In this document: positions 32,404 to 40,786 of the stretch, piece after piece | Layout: every line of letters starts with the position of its first letter | How positions within the stretch are numbered: the first letter of the stretch is position 1 | Source of the DNA: Enterobacter bugandensis | GTDB lineage: Bacteria > Pseudomonadota > Gammaproteobacteria > Enterobacterales > Enterobacteriaceae | DNA: 64,000 nucleotides | Assembly (NCBI RefSeq): GCF_900324475.1 | Contig: NZ_LT992502.1 | Coordinates: 4,340,001 to 4,404,000 of the forward strand | Direction: 5' to 3' | Notes under the pieces: model-generated | What the model was told of the DNA's origin: nothing | Database searches by the model: none | Seen by the model: the letters and a program-made list of their open reading frames with translations, nothing else | Program-made: the position numbers and the translations under genes

Positions 32404-32580
32404 AGCATTTTTTTCCTGCTGAGGGTGTGTGCTGATTGTGCAAGCCAGTATTGAACTGGGATATGCTTCACATTACAAAATGCTGCCAAAGTCGCAAGCG
32501 AAATTAATCGATGATTGCCCGGCAATCAGAAATACAGCTAATTATCATAATAACCATAGAGAGTTTCAGGGATAATTTAC

Positions 32581-33174
32581 ATGAGTGAAATCATTTCAGC
32601 AGCGGTTTTATTGATCCTGATAATGGATCCACTGGGCAACCTGCCCATCTTCATGTCGGTGCTGAAGCACACCGAGCCGAAGCGCCGCCGGGCGATCATG
32701 ATCCGCGAGCTGCTTATTGCCCTGCTGGTGATGTTTATCTTCCTGTTTGCCGGTGAAAAAATTCTCGCGTTCCTGAACCTGCGCGCCGAAACGGTTTCCA
32801 TTTCCGGCGGGATTATTCTGTTCCTGATTGCCATTAAGATGATCTTCCCGAGCGCCGAAGGCAGCAGCAGCGGCCTGCCCGCAGGCGAAGAGCCGTTTAT
32901 TGTGCCGCTGGCGATTCCCCTCGTCGCGGGGCCAACCATTCTGGCGACGCTGATGCTGCTGTCGCATCAGTATCCGAATCAGATGAGCCATCTGGTGATT
33001 GCCCTGCTGATTGCCTGGGGCGGAACATTTATTATTCTGCTGCAGTCGTCGCTGTTCCTGCGCCTGCTGGGTGAGAAAGGGGTGAACGCGCTGGAGCGTC
33101 TGATGGGGCTGATTCTGGTAATGATGGCGACGCAGATGTTCCTGGACGGCATCCGGGCGTGGATGAAAGGATGA
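32581..33174 (+). CDS. yhgN: MarC family inner membrane protein YhgN
   Basis: A 197-residue protein with about six membrane helices, starting MSEIISAAVLLILIMDPLGNLPIF. The MDPLGN and IPLVAGPTILATLML motifs define the MarC/UPF0056 family. The function is not known; early claims of a drug-resistance role for the MarC family were not upheld. In E. coli yhgN is followed by gntU. Here it is followed by a palindromic repeat and then tusA on the opposite strand. Confidence 0.93.
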   Translation: MSEIISAAVLLILIMDPLGNLPIFMSVLKHTEPKRRRAIMIRELLIALLVMFIFLFAGEKILAFLNLRAETVSISGGIILFLIAIKMIFPSAEGSSSGLPAGEEPFIVPLAIPLVAGPTILATLMLLSHQYPNQMSHLVIALLIAWGGTFIILLQSSLFLRLLGEKGVNALERLMGLILVMMATQMFLDGIRAWMKG

Positions 33175-33180
33175 CTTTCT

Positions 33181-33213
33181 CCCTCTCCCCGTGGGAGAGG
33201 GCCGGGGTGAGGG
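33181..33213. repeat. CCCTCTCCC-type intergenic repeat, copy 4
   Basis: The hairpin CCCTCTCCC-CGT-GGGAGAGGG is followed by CC and the tail GGGGTGAGGG, in the same orientation as copy 2. It lies 6 bases after yhgN, between the convergent yhgN and tusA, exactly at the place where gene order departs from E. coli. Confidence 0.85.
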
Positions 33214-33238
33214 CATCAGGCCGCAGGGGACAGCCCAC

Positions 33239-33481
33239 CTACCCCTTACGAATCAAATACCGGTACGGCAGCGTTTCCGTCTGCTGCGCCACCAGCTCAT
33301 GCTCCATAAAGGTACAAAAACCGGGAATATCGCGCGTGGTGGCCGGATCGTCGGCAATAATCAGCAGCGTTTCACCGGTCTGCATGTTACGCACGGTCTT
33401 ACGTACCATCATTACCGGCTCCGGGCAGCGAAGGCCCTGGGCATCAAGGGTGTGGTCTGGGCTGGAAAACAGGTCGGTCAT
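33239..33481 (-). CDS. tusA: Sulfurtransferase TusA
   Basis: This 80-residue two-layer protein accepts persulfide from IscS and passes it to TusBCD, towards 2-thiouridine in tRNA wobble positions. The active-site Cys19 lies in [14 protein letters not shown]. The frame runs back to 33538, but ATG 33481 ([13 protein letters not shown]) gives the E. coli start. It is divergent from yhhQ, as in E. coli. Confidence 0.96.
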   Translation of the reverse strand: MTDLFSSPDHTLDAQGLRCPEPVMMVRKTVRNMQTGETLLIIADDPATTRDIPGFCTFMEHELVAQQTETLPYRYLIRKG

Positions 33482-33648
33482 GATCTTCTCGGTCAGATAA
33501 AAACGGCTGTAGTTTACGCCCCGGCGCGGGCAATGCAAACCAGGTTAACGATTGCGCAAAAACTAACCATTGCAATGTCCAGCCAAAGCAGTATCATGCT
33601 GCGGTTTTTATTGGGTTCCCTCACCCCAACGTATAAAAAGGTCACAAT

Positions 33649-34314
33649 ATGACGCAGTTCTCTGAATCACAGCGCGTAAAAGCGTTGTTCTGGCTTTCGC
33701 TTTTCCATTTGCTGGTGATCACCTCCAGCAACTACCTGGTGCAGCTCCCGATCTCCATTTTTGGTTTTCATACCACCTGGGGCGCGTTCAGCTTTCCGTT
33801 TATTTTCCTCGCCACCGATCTGACCGTGCGTATCTTCGGCGCACCGCTGGCACGCCGCATTATCTTTGCGGTCATGCTTCCGGCGCTGTTCATCTCGTAC
33901 GTGATCTCCTCCCTGTTTTACATGGGAAGCTGGCAGGGCTTTGAGGCGCTGACACACTTCAACCTGTTTGTCGCCCGTATCGCCGCGGCAAGCTTTATGG
34001 CCTACGCGCTGGGGCAGATCCTCGACGTGCACGTGTTTAACCGCCTGCGTCAGAATCACCGCTGGTGGATGGCGCCGACCGCGTCCACGCTGTTCGGCAA
34101 CGTGAGCGATACGCTGGCCTTCTTCTTCATCGCCTTCTGGCGCAGCCCGGATGCCTTTATGGCCGAGCACTGGATGGAGATCGCGCTGGTGGACTACTGC
34201 TTCAAGGTGCTCATCAGCATTGTTTTCTTCCTGCCGATGTACGGCGTGCTGCTGAATATGCTGCTGAAAAGGCTGGCAGATAAATCTGAAATCACGGCAT
34301 TGCAGGCTGGTTAA
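33649..34314 (+). CDS. yhhQ: Queuosine precursor transporter YhhQ
   Basis: A 221-residue membrane protein of the VUT/COG1738 family with about six helices, nearly identical in length and sequence to E. coli YhhQ, which imports preQ0 and preQ1 for queuosine synthesis. Recognisable segments are WGAFSFPFIFLATDLTVRIFG and STLFGNVSDTLAFFFIAFW. The ribosome binding site is AAGG before ATG 33649. No preQ1 riboswitch was recognised in the 167-base leader shared with tusA. Confidence 0.93.
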   Translation: MTQFSESQRVKALFWLSLFHLLVITSSNYLVQLPISIFGFHTTWGAFSFPFIFLATDLTVRIFGAPLARRIIFAVMLPALFISYVISSLFYMGSWQGFEALTHFNLFVARIAAASFMAYALGQILDVHVFNRLRQNHRWWMAPTASTLFGNVSDTLAFFFIAFWRSPDAFMAEHWMEIALVDYCFKVLISIVFFLPMYGVLLNMLLKRLADKSEITALQAG

Positions 34315-34386
34315 GGGTTCGCTTTATCAGTTGTGATAAGATGGGTGAATGAGCCGCTATGGCCGTTTATCGAAAGGAAGAAGTCA

Positions 34387-34944
34387 ATGCGCAATCTGGT
34401 TAAATATGTCGGGATTGGCCTGCTGGTTGTGGGTCTTGCAGCCTGTGATAACAGCGACACGAAAACGCCTGCTCAGGGCGCATCCGCAGAAAGCAACGCG
34501 ACCGGTCAGCCGGTGAATCTGATGGATGGCAAACTCAGTTTCTCTCTGCCAGCCGATATGACTGACCAGAGCGGCAAGCTGGGCACCCAGGCGAATAACA
34601 TGCACGTTTACTCCGACGCAACCGGCCAGAAAGCGGTCATTGTGATTGTGGGCGACGACACCAGCGAAGACCTGGCCGTCCTGTCCAAACGTCTGGAAGA
34701 TCAGCAGCGCGGCCGCGATCCGCAGCTGCAGGTGGTAACCAATAAATCCATCGAGCTGAAAGGCCATAAGCTGCAGCAGCTGGACAGCATCATCTCCGCT
34801 AAAGGCCAGACCGCCTGGTCTTCTGTGGTGCTGGGCAAGGTTGATAACAAACTGCTGACCCTGCAGATCACCCTGCCAGCGGAAGATCAGCAGAAAGCGC
34901 AGACGGCTGCTGAAAACATCATTAACACCATCGTGATCCAGTAA
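34387..34944 (+). CDS. dcrB: DcrB lipoprotein-like envelope protein
   Basis: The 185-residue product starts [20 protein letters not shown], giving a lipobox with the acylated cysteine at residue 20. The rest is the DcrB/PsbP-like alpha/beta domain. In E. coli DcrB is needed for entry of phages C1 and C6, and it is functionally linked to lipoprotein maturation. The frame begins at 34333, but ATG 34387 after GGAAGAAGTCA equals the E. coli start. Its terminator lies in the end of the convergent yhhS gene. Confidence 0.94.
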   Translation: MRNLVKYVGIGLLVVGLAACDNSDTKTPAQGASAESNATGQPVNLMDGKLSFSLPADMTDQSGKLGTQANNMHVYSDATGQKAVIVIVGDDTSEDLAVLSKRLEDQQRGRDPQLQVVTNKSIELKGHKLQQLDSIISAKGQTAWSSVVLGKVDNKLLTLQITLPAEDQQKAQTAAENIINTIVIQ

Positions 34945-34948
34945 CCCT

Positions 34949-36166
34949 TCACGACGATGACGTGGCCTCCGGTGCCTGCACCGGGGGCCATTTTTTTAGC
35001 CGCCACGTCAGCAGCAGGGCAATTATCACCAGACCCGCCGCGGCAAGATAGATCACCGGTACCCCCGCCCAGGCCATCACCAGCCCCGCCAGCGGCCCGG
35101 TTATGCCTAAAGACATATCCATAAATACCGTATAGGTCGCCAGCGCCGCCCCCTGGTTCTGCTGCGGCACCGCTTTAACCGCCACCACGCCCAGCGCCGG
35201 GAAGACCAGCGAGAAACCGGCTCCCGCCAGGAAGACGCCAATTTTCGCCATCCAGGGCGCGCTGGCGATGCCGGTTAACAGCAGCCCGACAATCTCTACC
35301 GTAAAGCAGATCATCGCCACGTTCAGCCCGCCCAGACGGTTGATACCGTTCGGGAAAAGCAGGCGTGCGCCAACAAACGCACCGCTGAAGAGGGTTAACG
35401 CAAAGGCCGCGCCCTCCCAGCCTTTGGCGTCATAAAACAGGGTAATGAAGGTCGCAATGACGCCGAAGCCGGTGGTCGCCAGGGCCAGCGCCATGCCGTA
35501 CGGCCAGACGCGCCCCAGCACGGCCCGAAACGGCAGCGGCTTGCCCTTGCTGGCCTTCACCTTCGGGCGCGGCAGCGCAAACAGTATCGCCACAAGCGCG
35601 ACCGCTATAATGGTCAGCGACAGTCCATACAGACCGCCAAAGGCGTAACAGGCCACGCCAAGCGGCGCGCCGAGCGCCATCGCCCCGTAGGTGACGATCC
35701 CGTTCCACGAGATAACCCGGCCAATGTGTGGTGCACCGACAACCCCCACACCCCATAGCGTCGAGCCGGTTCCTGCCAGGCTTTGCCCAATCCCCAGAAT
35801 GACGCGGCCCAGGCAAAGCAGCGCCAGGCTGACCAGCGGCCAGTGGCTGGTAGCGGCAGCCAGCAGGTAGCTCAGACCACTGAGGAAACAGCCGCACAAT
35901 CCCACTACCACGATGCTTTTGGGACCGAACAGGTCGGCATAGCGCCCGGCGTGCGGGCGGCTAAGGAGCGTGGCGAAATACTGCAGGCTGATGACCAGCC
36001 CCGCCCAGAACGCGCTAAAACCCATCACGTCGTGGACGTAGCCCGGCAGAACCGCCAGCGGCAGGCCGATCGTTAAATAGCTGGCAAAGTTGAAGATAAC
36101 GACGGAAACAATGCGCAGATTGAGGCGCAATCCGCTCAGTGCCGGTTCGGCGGCAGGTTCTGGCAT
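34949..36166 (-). CDS. yhhS: Major facilitator superfamily transporter YhhS
   Basis: A 405-residue, twelve-helix MFS transporter, colinear with E. coli YhhS. It begins MPEPAAEPALSGLRLNLRIV; the loop 2-3 motif appears as GRYADLFGPKSIVV. E. coli YhhS has been connected with export of arabinose and with glyphosate tolerance when overproduced; the natural substrate is not certain. It is convergent with dcrB and divergent from yhhT. Confidence 0.93.
   Translation of the reverse strand: MPEPAAEPALSGLRLNLRIVSVVIFNFASYLTIGLPLAVLPGYVHDVMGFSAFWAGLVISLQYFATLLSRPHAGRYADLFGPKSIVVVGLCGCFLSGLSYLLAAATSHWPLVSLALLCLGRVILGIGQSLAGTGSTLWGVGVVGAPHIGRVISWNGIVTYGAMALGAPLGVACYAFGGLYGLSLTIIAVALVAILFALPRPKVKASKGKPLPFRAVLGRVWPYGMALALATTGFGVIATFITLFYDAKGWEGAAFALTLFSGAFVGARLLFPNGINRLGGLNVAMICFTVEIVGLLLTGIASAPWMAKIGVFLAGAGFSLVFPALGVVAVKAVPQQNQGAALATYTVFMDMSLGITGPLAGLVMAWAGVPVIYLAAAGLVIIALLLTWRLKKWPPVQAPEATSSS
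34964..34997 (+). terminator. Terminator of dcrB inside the 3' end of yhhS
   Basis: The hairpin GGCCTCCGGTGC-CT-GCACCGGGGGCC (one mismatched position per arm) is followed by A and seven T. It starts 19 bases after the dcrB stop. The same bases encode the last residues of the convergent yhhS (PPVQAP region). Confidence 0.8.
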
Positions 36167-36311
36167 GGGGTTCTACCTGAATTTTTTGCAACAGTGTTTC
36201 ACTATTACCACGGAGCAATAAGAAAATCAGCCCCGACTTTCAGATTATCGGTGCCAGACGAAGCGGCCCTAAGGCACTACACTTATCGGGTCATCTTATT
36301 AAGGAACGCGC

Positions 36312-37361
36312 ATGTTAGCTCCCCAGCCTGATAAAGCAGGACTCCACATCTTATTAAAACTCGCCTGTCTGGTGGTTATCCTTGCGGGTATACATGCTGC
36401 CGCTGACATTATCGTCCAGCTCCTGCTGGCGCTCTTTTTTGCCATTGTCCTCAATCCGCTGGTGACCTGGTTTTTACGCCGGGGCGTGAGCCGCCCGGTG
36501 GCCATCACCATCGTGGTTATCGTGATGCTGATTGGCCTGACGGCGCTCTTCGGCGTACTGGCGGCATCGCTGAGCGAATTCTCCACCATGTTGCCGCAGT
36601 ACAATAAAGAGCTGACGCGTAAAATCGTCGCGCTGCAGGAGATGATGCCCTTTCTTAACCTGCATATTTCCCCAGAACGGATGCTGCGCAGGATGGATTC
36701 CGAGAAGGTCATGACCTACGCCACCACGCTGATGACCGGTCTTTCCGGCGCGATGGCCAGCATTTTGCTGCTGGTCATGACGGTGGTGTTTATGCTGTTC
36801 GAAGTGCGCCATGTTCCGTATAAGCTGCGCTTTGCTTTAAATAACCCGCAAATACACATTGCCGGCCTACACCGCGCCTTAAAGGGCGTCTCCAAATATC
36901 TGGCGCTGAAAACGCTGCTAAGCGTCTGGACCGGGATTATTGTCTGGCTGGGGCTGATGCTGATGGATGTTCAGTTCGCGCTGATGTGGGGGGTGCTGGC
37001 GTTTCTGCTGAACTACGTGCCGAATATTGGCGCGGTGCTTTCCGCCGTGCCGCCGATGATTCAGGCGTTTCTGTTTAACGGTTTCTACGAATGTATGCTG
37101 GTCGGGGCGCTGTTCCTCGTCGTGCATATGGTGCTGGGCAATATTCTTGAACCGCGCATGATGGGGCACCGGCTGGGCATGTCGACGCTGGTGGTGTTTT
37201 TATCCTTGCTGATTTGGGGATGGCTGCTGGGCCCTGTCGGCATGCTGCTGTCGGTCCCGCTGACCAGCGTATGTAAAATCTGGATGGAAACCACCAAAGG
37301 GGGCAGCAAGCTGGCGATCCTGCTTGGGCCGGGGCGGCCGAAAAGCCGGTTGCCGGGGTAA
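36312..37361 (+). CDS. yhhT: AI-2E (PerM) family transporter YhhT
   Basis: The 349-residue membrane protein belongs to the AI-2 exporter-like family, with around seven or eight helices and the conserved LLNYVPNIGAVLSAVPPMIQAF and GNILEPRMMG segments. The function of YhhT itself is unknown. In E. coli K-12 the next gene is acpT; here a terminator follows and then the 15.7-kb APE cluster before acpT. RBS AAGGA lies nine bases before the ATG. Confidence 0.93.
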   Translation: MLAPQPDKAGLHILLKLACLVVILAGIHAAADIIVQLLLALFFAIVLNPLVTWFLRRGVSRPVAITIVVIVMLIGLTALFGVLAASLSEFSTMLPQYNKELTRKIVALQEMMPFLNLHISPERMLRRMDSEKVMTYATTLMTGLSGAMASILLLVMTVVFMLFEVRHVPYKLRFALNNPQIHIAGLHRALKGVSKYLALKTLLSVWTGIIVWLGLMLMDVQFALMWGVLAFLLNYVPNIGAVLSAVPPMIQAFLFNGFYECMLVGALFLVVHMVLGNILEPRMMGHRLGMSTLVVFLSLLIWGWLLGPVGMLLSVPLTSVCKIWMETTKGGSKLAILLGPGRPKSRLPG

Positions 37362-37395
37362 CGTATCTGTCTGTGTAAACGGGTTTATACCGTCA

Positions 37396-37427
37396 AATAC
37401 CGCGACGCTCACCGTCGCGGTATTTTT
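37396..37427 (+). terminator. Intrinsic terminator of yhhT
   Basis: A perfect 12-bp stem AATACCGCGACG/CGTCGCGGTATT with loop CTCAC runs into TTTTT. It separates yhhT from the APE cluster, so the latter needs its own promoter. Confidence 0.92.
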
Positions 37428-37448
37428 ATTTGCGTTAAGGCTTATTCC

Positions 37449-37522
37449 TTCCGTTTTTTTATCAACTCACTCAGATTTCGCTTAAATGCCCCCCCCCTTA
37501 AAGCAAATTAAAAAAAACGGAA
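37449..37522. promoter_or_regulatory. Inverted repeat with poly-C tract upstream of the APE cluster
   Basis: The arms TTCCGTTTTTTT (37449-37460) and AAAAAAACGGAA (37511-37522) are perfectly complementary and enclose about 50 bases, including a run of nine C (37489-37497). The remaining 160 bases before the first gene are very AT-rich, with a -10-like TATTATA near 37542-37548. No regulator site was recognised. The 320-base gap therefore holds the yhhT terminator, this structure and presumably the cluster promoter. Confidence 0.5.
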
Positions 37523-37681
37523 TGATTAATTATTTTGCGTGATATTATACCCCGCCTTAGCGACGACGTAATGTAAACATTAATATTGATTAAAAACACA
37601 CCTGACTTAATCCCTAAGCCTGGTGATGCTTATTTGTAAAAAACACTACCTTTAATTGTTATTATTGATATGGAGTTGTTG

Positions 37682-38071
37682 ATGAAAAAGCTCGTTAAAT
37701 GGTGCGCTGCCGCCGTATTCGTTGGCACACTGGCTGGCTGTGCGCGTACCGCCCCTATTGCTCAGGTTCACTCTGTCGTGAGCGCGGGTCATACTGCCGA
37801 TCAGGTGAAAACAGCCATTTTGAAAGCAGGCCAGAAGCGTGACTGGATCATGACGGAAGCGGGCCCGGGCGTGATTAAGGGCCGTCTGCAGGCACGCGAT
37901 CACTCGGTCCAGGTGCGTATTCCCTACTCTGCGACAAGTTATTCAATTAATTACGAAAGCAGCCTGAACCTGAAAGCGGCAGACGGTAAAATTCACAAAA
38001 ATTATAACCGCTGGGTGAACAACCTCGACCACGATATTCAGCTGAACCTTTCTGCGGGTGCCGCGCTGTAA
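37682..38071 (+). CDS. Small lipoprotein at the head of the APE cluster
   Basis: A 129-residue protein with a lipoprotein signal (MKKLVKWCAAAVFVGTLAGC, acylated Cys20). The mature part is unlike any enzyme I recognise, with a basic, tyrosine-rich middle (ATSYSINYESSLNLKAADGK) and the end NLDHDIQLNLSAGAAL. ATG 37682 follows GGAG by six bases; an upstream ATG at 37670 overlaps that site. It lies 68 bases before the methyltransferase and in the same direction, so it is probably co-transcribed. It could be an envelope partner of the pigment, but nothing in the sequence proves this. It may correspond to the gene called apeA in some clusters. Confidence 0.8.
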   Translation: MKKLVKWCAAAVFVGTLAGCARTAPIAQVHSVVSAGHTADQVKTAILKAGQKRDWIMTEAGPGVIKGRLQARDHSVQVRIPYSATSYSINYESSLNLKAADGKIHKNYNRWVNNLDHDIQLNLSAGAAL

Positions 38072-38139
38072 TATTTTTCTAAAGTCGGGCCGGACATGGC
38101 CCGATAACCTCATTTCTTACCCTGAAAGGTTACGCAACA

Positions 38140-39204
38140 ATGTACGAAAAGGACACGCTCAGCGCGCTGGATGCCATTACCGAAGCGCAACGCATCGCTT
38201 TTGCGCCGATGTTATTTCAGACCGCGCTTTGTCTGCGTAACTCGGGCGCTCTCGCCTGGCTCGATAAACAGGGTAATAAGGGGGCGAGCCTCGACGAAAT
38301 AACCGAAAACAGCACACTGAGCAGTTATGCCGTCAGCGTATTGTTAGACATGGGATTAAGCGGGCGGATAATTACTTATAAAGAAGGTCGTTATTTCCTG
38401 GCGAAAGTGGGCCATTTCTTACTCCACGATCCCATGACCCGCGTTAATATGGATTTCACGCAGGACGTCTGTTACCAGGGGTTATTTCATCTGGCCGATG
38501 CCCTGCAGAAAGAAAAACCGGCTGGATTATCCGTGTTTGGCGACTGGCCAACCATCTATCCGGCTTTATCCCAGCTTCCTGCCCCGGCAAAAGAGAGCTG
38601 GTTTGCCTTCGATCATTACTATTCCGACGCCGCTTTTGACGCTGCGTTGCCATATATATTCGCAAGCTCGCCGACAAAATTGTACGATGTGGGCGGAAAT
38701 ACAGGTAAATGGTCGTTACGCTGCTGCCGCTATGACGACAATGTTGCCGTGACGATCCTCGATCTCCCGCAGCAGATAGCGCTGGCGCAGGAAAACATCG
38801 AAAAAGCAGGTTTTTCTCATCGTATTGGATTCCATGCTGTCGATATGCTTAGTCCTTCGGCATTGCCGGGAGATGCCGACGTCTGGTGGATGAGCCAGTT
38901 CCTCGACTGTTTCTCTCCGGATCAGATTGTCGCCATGCTGACGCGCGTCGCAGAGGTCATGAAGCCTGGCGCACGGTTGTGCATCATGGAGCTTTTCTGG
39001 GATGCCCAGAAATATGAAGCGGCGGCTTTCAGCCTGAATGCCACCTCGCTCTATTTCACCTGTATGGCGAATGGCAATAGCCGGTTTTACAGCGTAGAGA
39101 AGTTTTATCACTACCTGGAAAGGGCGGGCTTCAGCATAGCACAGCGGCTGGATAACCTTGGGGTAGGTCATACCCTGTTAATTTGCACCAAACGTGAACA
39201 ATAG
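38140..39204 (+). CDS. apeB: SAM-dependent methyltransferase of the APE cluster
   Basis: The 354-residue protein has the layout of small-molecule O-methyltransferases: an N-terminal winged-helix dimerisation domain (residues 10-100) and a Rossmann domain with the SAM loop LYDVGGNTGK (181-190). The acidic residue after strand 2 lies in VTILDLPQQIALAQ, and WWMSQFLDCFSPDQI corresponds to the substrate-side region. In APE pathways a methyltransferase of this type modifies the aryl head group, which fits here; the substrate is inferred. Its 3' gap to the next gene is 47 bases. Confidence 0.85.
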   Translation: MYEKDTLSALDAITEAQRIAFAPMLFQTALCLRNSGALAWLDKQGNKGASLDEITENSTLSSYAVSVLLDMGLSGRIITYKEGRYFLAKVGHFLLHDPMTRVNMDFTQDVCYQGLFHLADALQKEKPAGLSVFGDWPTIYPALSQLPAPAKESWFAFDHYYSDAAFDAALPYIFASSPTKLYDVGGNTGKWSLRCCRYDDNVAVTILDLPQQIALAQENIEKAGFSHRIGFHAVDMLSPSALPGDADVWWMSQFLDCFSPDQIVAMLTRVAEVMKPGARLCIMELFWDAQKYEAAAFSLNATSLYFTCMANGNSRFYSVEKFYHYLERAGFSIAQRLDNLGVGHTLLICTKREQ

Positions 39205-39251
39205 CGCAGCCTGGCTGCCCTTTGAATACGGTATTCCGCGGACGCGCGTAG

Positions 39252-39974
39252 ATGAAATTTTCACTGAACATTATTGACTGGCAGGCAAGAGCGCCAGGAC
39301 TAAGCGATGCCGCAGAGTGGCAGGCGTGGTCGCGCCTGCAGTCGACCATCGACCCGACGGCTCCTCTACCCCGCCTGACCGCGTTACCCATGATGACCGC
39401 GCGCCGCCTTAACTCAGGCAGTAAGCTGGCGGTGGATATTGGTCTTGCCATGCTGCAAAGCCACGCCATAGACGCCGTCGTCTATTCCAGCCGCCACGGC
39501 GAGCTGGAGCGCAATTACCGTATTCTGCATACGCTGGCGACCGGGCAGGCCGTCTCGCCTACCGACTTCGCCATGTCCGTGCATAATTCCGCGGTGGGCA
39601 ATCTCACGATCGCCGCTCGCCAGCCTGTTGTCTCATCATCCATTTCCGCCGGGCTGGACACCTTCCAGCAGGCCCTGTGTGAAGTGCTGAGCCTGCTGCA
39701 TGCGGGCTACTCCCGCGTCCTGCTGGTGGATTTTGACGGCGCGCTGCCAGAATTTTACCATCCGGCGTTACCGCCGCAGATGCCTACCTGGCCGTACGCG
39801 GTGGCGCTGGTGATTGAAGCCGGCAGCGAATGGCAGTGCGAAACCCGCAGCGGCAGCACGGGCGAGGAAGCCGCCCTGCCGCAAAGCCTGATGTTCCTGC
39901 AACGCTATCTCCGTGAGGAACAACAGTTTGTGGTGCCCGGCGAACGTTTGCTGTGGCAGTGGGCGCGCCAATGA
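39252..39974 (+). CDS. apeC: Ketosynthase-like chain length factor, lacking the active cysteine
   Basis: This 240-residue protein resembles the N-terminal half of a beta-ketoacyl synthase (SHAIDAVVYSSRHGELERNY, then FAMSVHNSAVGNLTIAARQP). Where ketosynthases have the nucleophilic cysteine, it reads VVSSSISAGLDTF, so it cannot form a normal acyl-thioester. Such proteins act as chain length factor-like partners of an active ketosynthase; in published APE work a subunit of this kind pairs with ApeO. The stop codon overlaps the start of apeD (ATGA). Function is inferred from family and position. Confidence 0.83.
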   Translation: MKFSLNIIDWQARAPGLSDAAEWQAWSRLQSTIDPTAPLPRLTALPMMTARRLNSGSKLAVDIGLAMLQSHAIDAVVYSSRHGELERNYRILHTLATGQAVSPTDFAMSVHNSAVGNLTIAARQPVVSSSISAGLDTFQQALCEVLSLLHAGYSRVLLVDFDGALPEFYHPALPPQMPTWPYAVALVIEAGSEWQCETRSGSTGEEAALPQSLMFLQRYLREEQQFVVPGERLLWQWARQ

Positions 39975-40786
39975 ACCGCCTGACCGCCCGGATCAACTGG
40001 CTATGGCGTCTGGCCATGACCGGATTCTGCTTCGTGCTGTTTGGCGCGGGCGGGCTGCTGTTGTCGCTGGTCTGGTTCAACCTGCTGCTGATTGCCCAGC
40101 GCGATCGCGCCAAACGCCGTCGCCTGGCGCGCCGCAGCATCGCGGCCAGCTTCCGCTTCTTCTTAACCGTTGCCCGCGGCACCGGGGTGCTCGACTATCG
40201 CATCCACAATCTTGATGCTCTGCGCGGCGATCGGGGCTGCCTGGTAGTGGCTAACCACCCTACGTTAATTGACTACGTGATTCTGGCGTCGGTAATGCCC
40301 GAAACCGACTGTCTGGTGAAAAGCGCGTTACTGCGCAATCCGTTTGTCAGCGGCGTTATCCGCGCGGCGGATTATCTAATTAACAGCGAGGCCGAGCCTC
40401 TACTCGCCGCCAGCCAGCAGCGTCTGGCCCAGGGCGAAACGCTGTTAATCTTCCCGGAAGGGACGCGTACCCGCCCAGGTGAGGCGATGTCCCTCCAGCG
40501 CGGCGCGGCAAATATCGCCGTGCGCTGCGGCAGCGATCTGCGGATCGTACTCATCCACTGCAGCGAGCACCTGCTGGATAAAAAAAGCCGCTGGTATGAT
40601 GTACCGCCCGCAAAACCTGTCTTTACCGTCGATGTGCGCGATCGCGTGAACATCGACGAATTTTACGATGCAAGGCAACAAGAACCGGCACTGGCGGCAA
40701 GGCAGTTAAACCGGCACCTGCAGCATCGATTAACATCAGGCCTTCAATCTTTGTCAGGAATTAATGATGCAAGCGCTTTATCTTGA
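39971..40786 (+). CDS. apeD: 1-acyl-glycerol-3-phosphate acyltransferase-like protein
   Basis: A 271-residue PlsC-type acyltransferase with two N-terminal membrane segments (residues 14-42). The HX4D motif is NHPTLID (His96, Asp101) and FPEGTR is at 161-166. In the APE cluster it may attach the polyene or an acyl chain to a membrane carrier; the acceptor is unknown. The frame can be read from 39953, but ATG 39971 overlaps the apeC stop, typical of translational coupling. It overlaps the following ACP gene by about 20 bases. Confidence 0.85.
   Translation: MNRLTARINWLWRLAMTGFCFVLFGAGGLLLSLVWFNLLLIAQRDRAKRRRLARRSIAASFRFFLTVARGTGVLDYRIHNLDALRGDRGCLVVANHPTLIDYVILASVMPETDCLVKSALLRNPFVSGVIRAADYLINSEAEPLLAASQQRLAQGETLLIFPEGTRTRPGEAMSLQRGAANIAVRCGSDLRIVLIHCSEHLLDKKSRWYDVPPAKPVFTVDVRDRVNIDEFYDARQQEPALAARQLNRHLQHRLTSGLQSLSGINDASALS

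Noticed and set aside
32404..32580. Promoters for asd and yhgN
   Set aside because: Several weak -35/-10 combinations exist on both strands, none clearly better than chance by eye.
33482..33648. preQ1 riboswitch before yhhQ
   Set aside because: The leader is short, shared with divergent tusA, and shows no aptamer-like pairing that I can defend.
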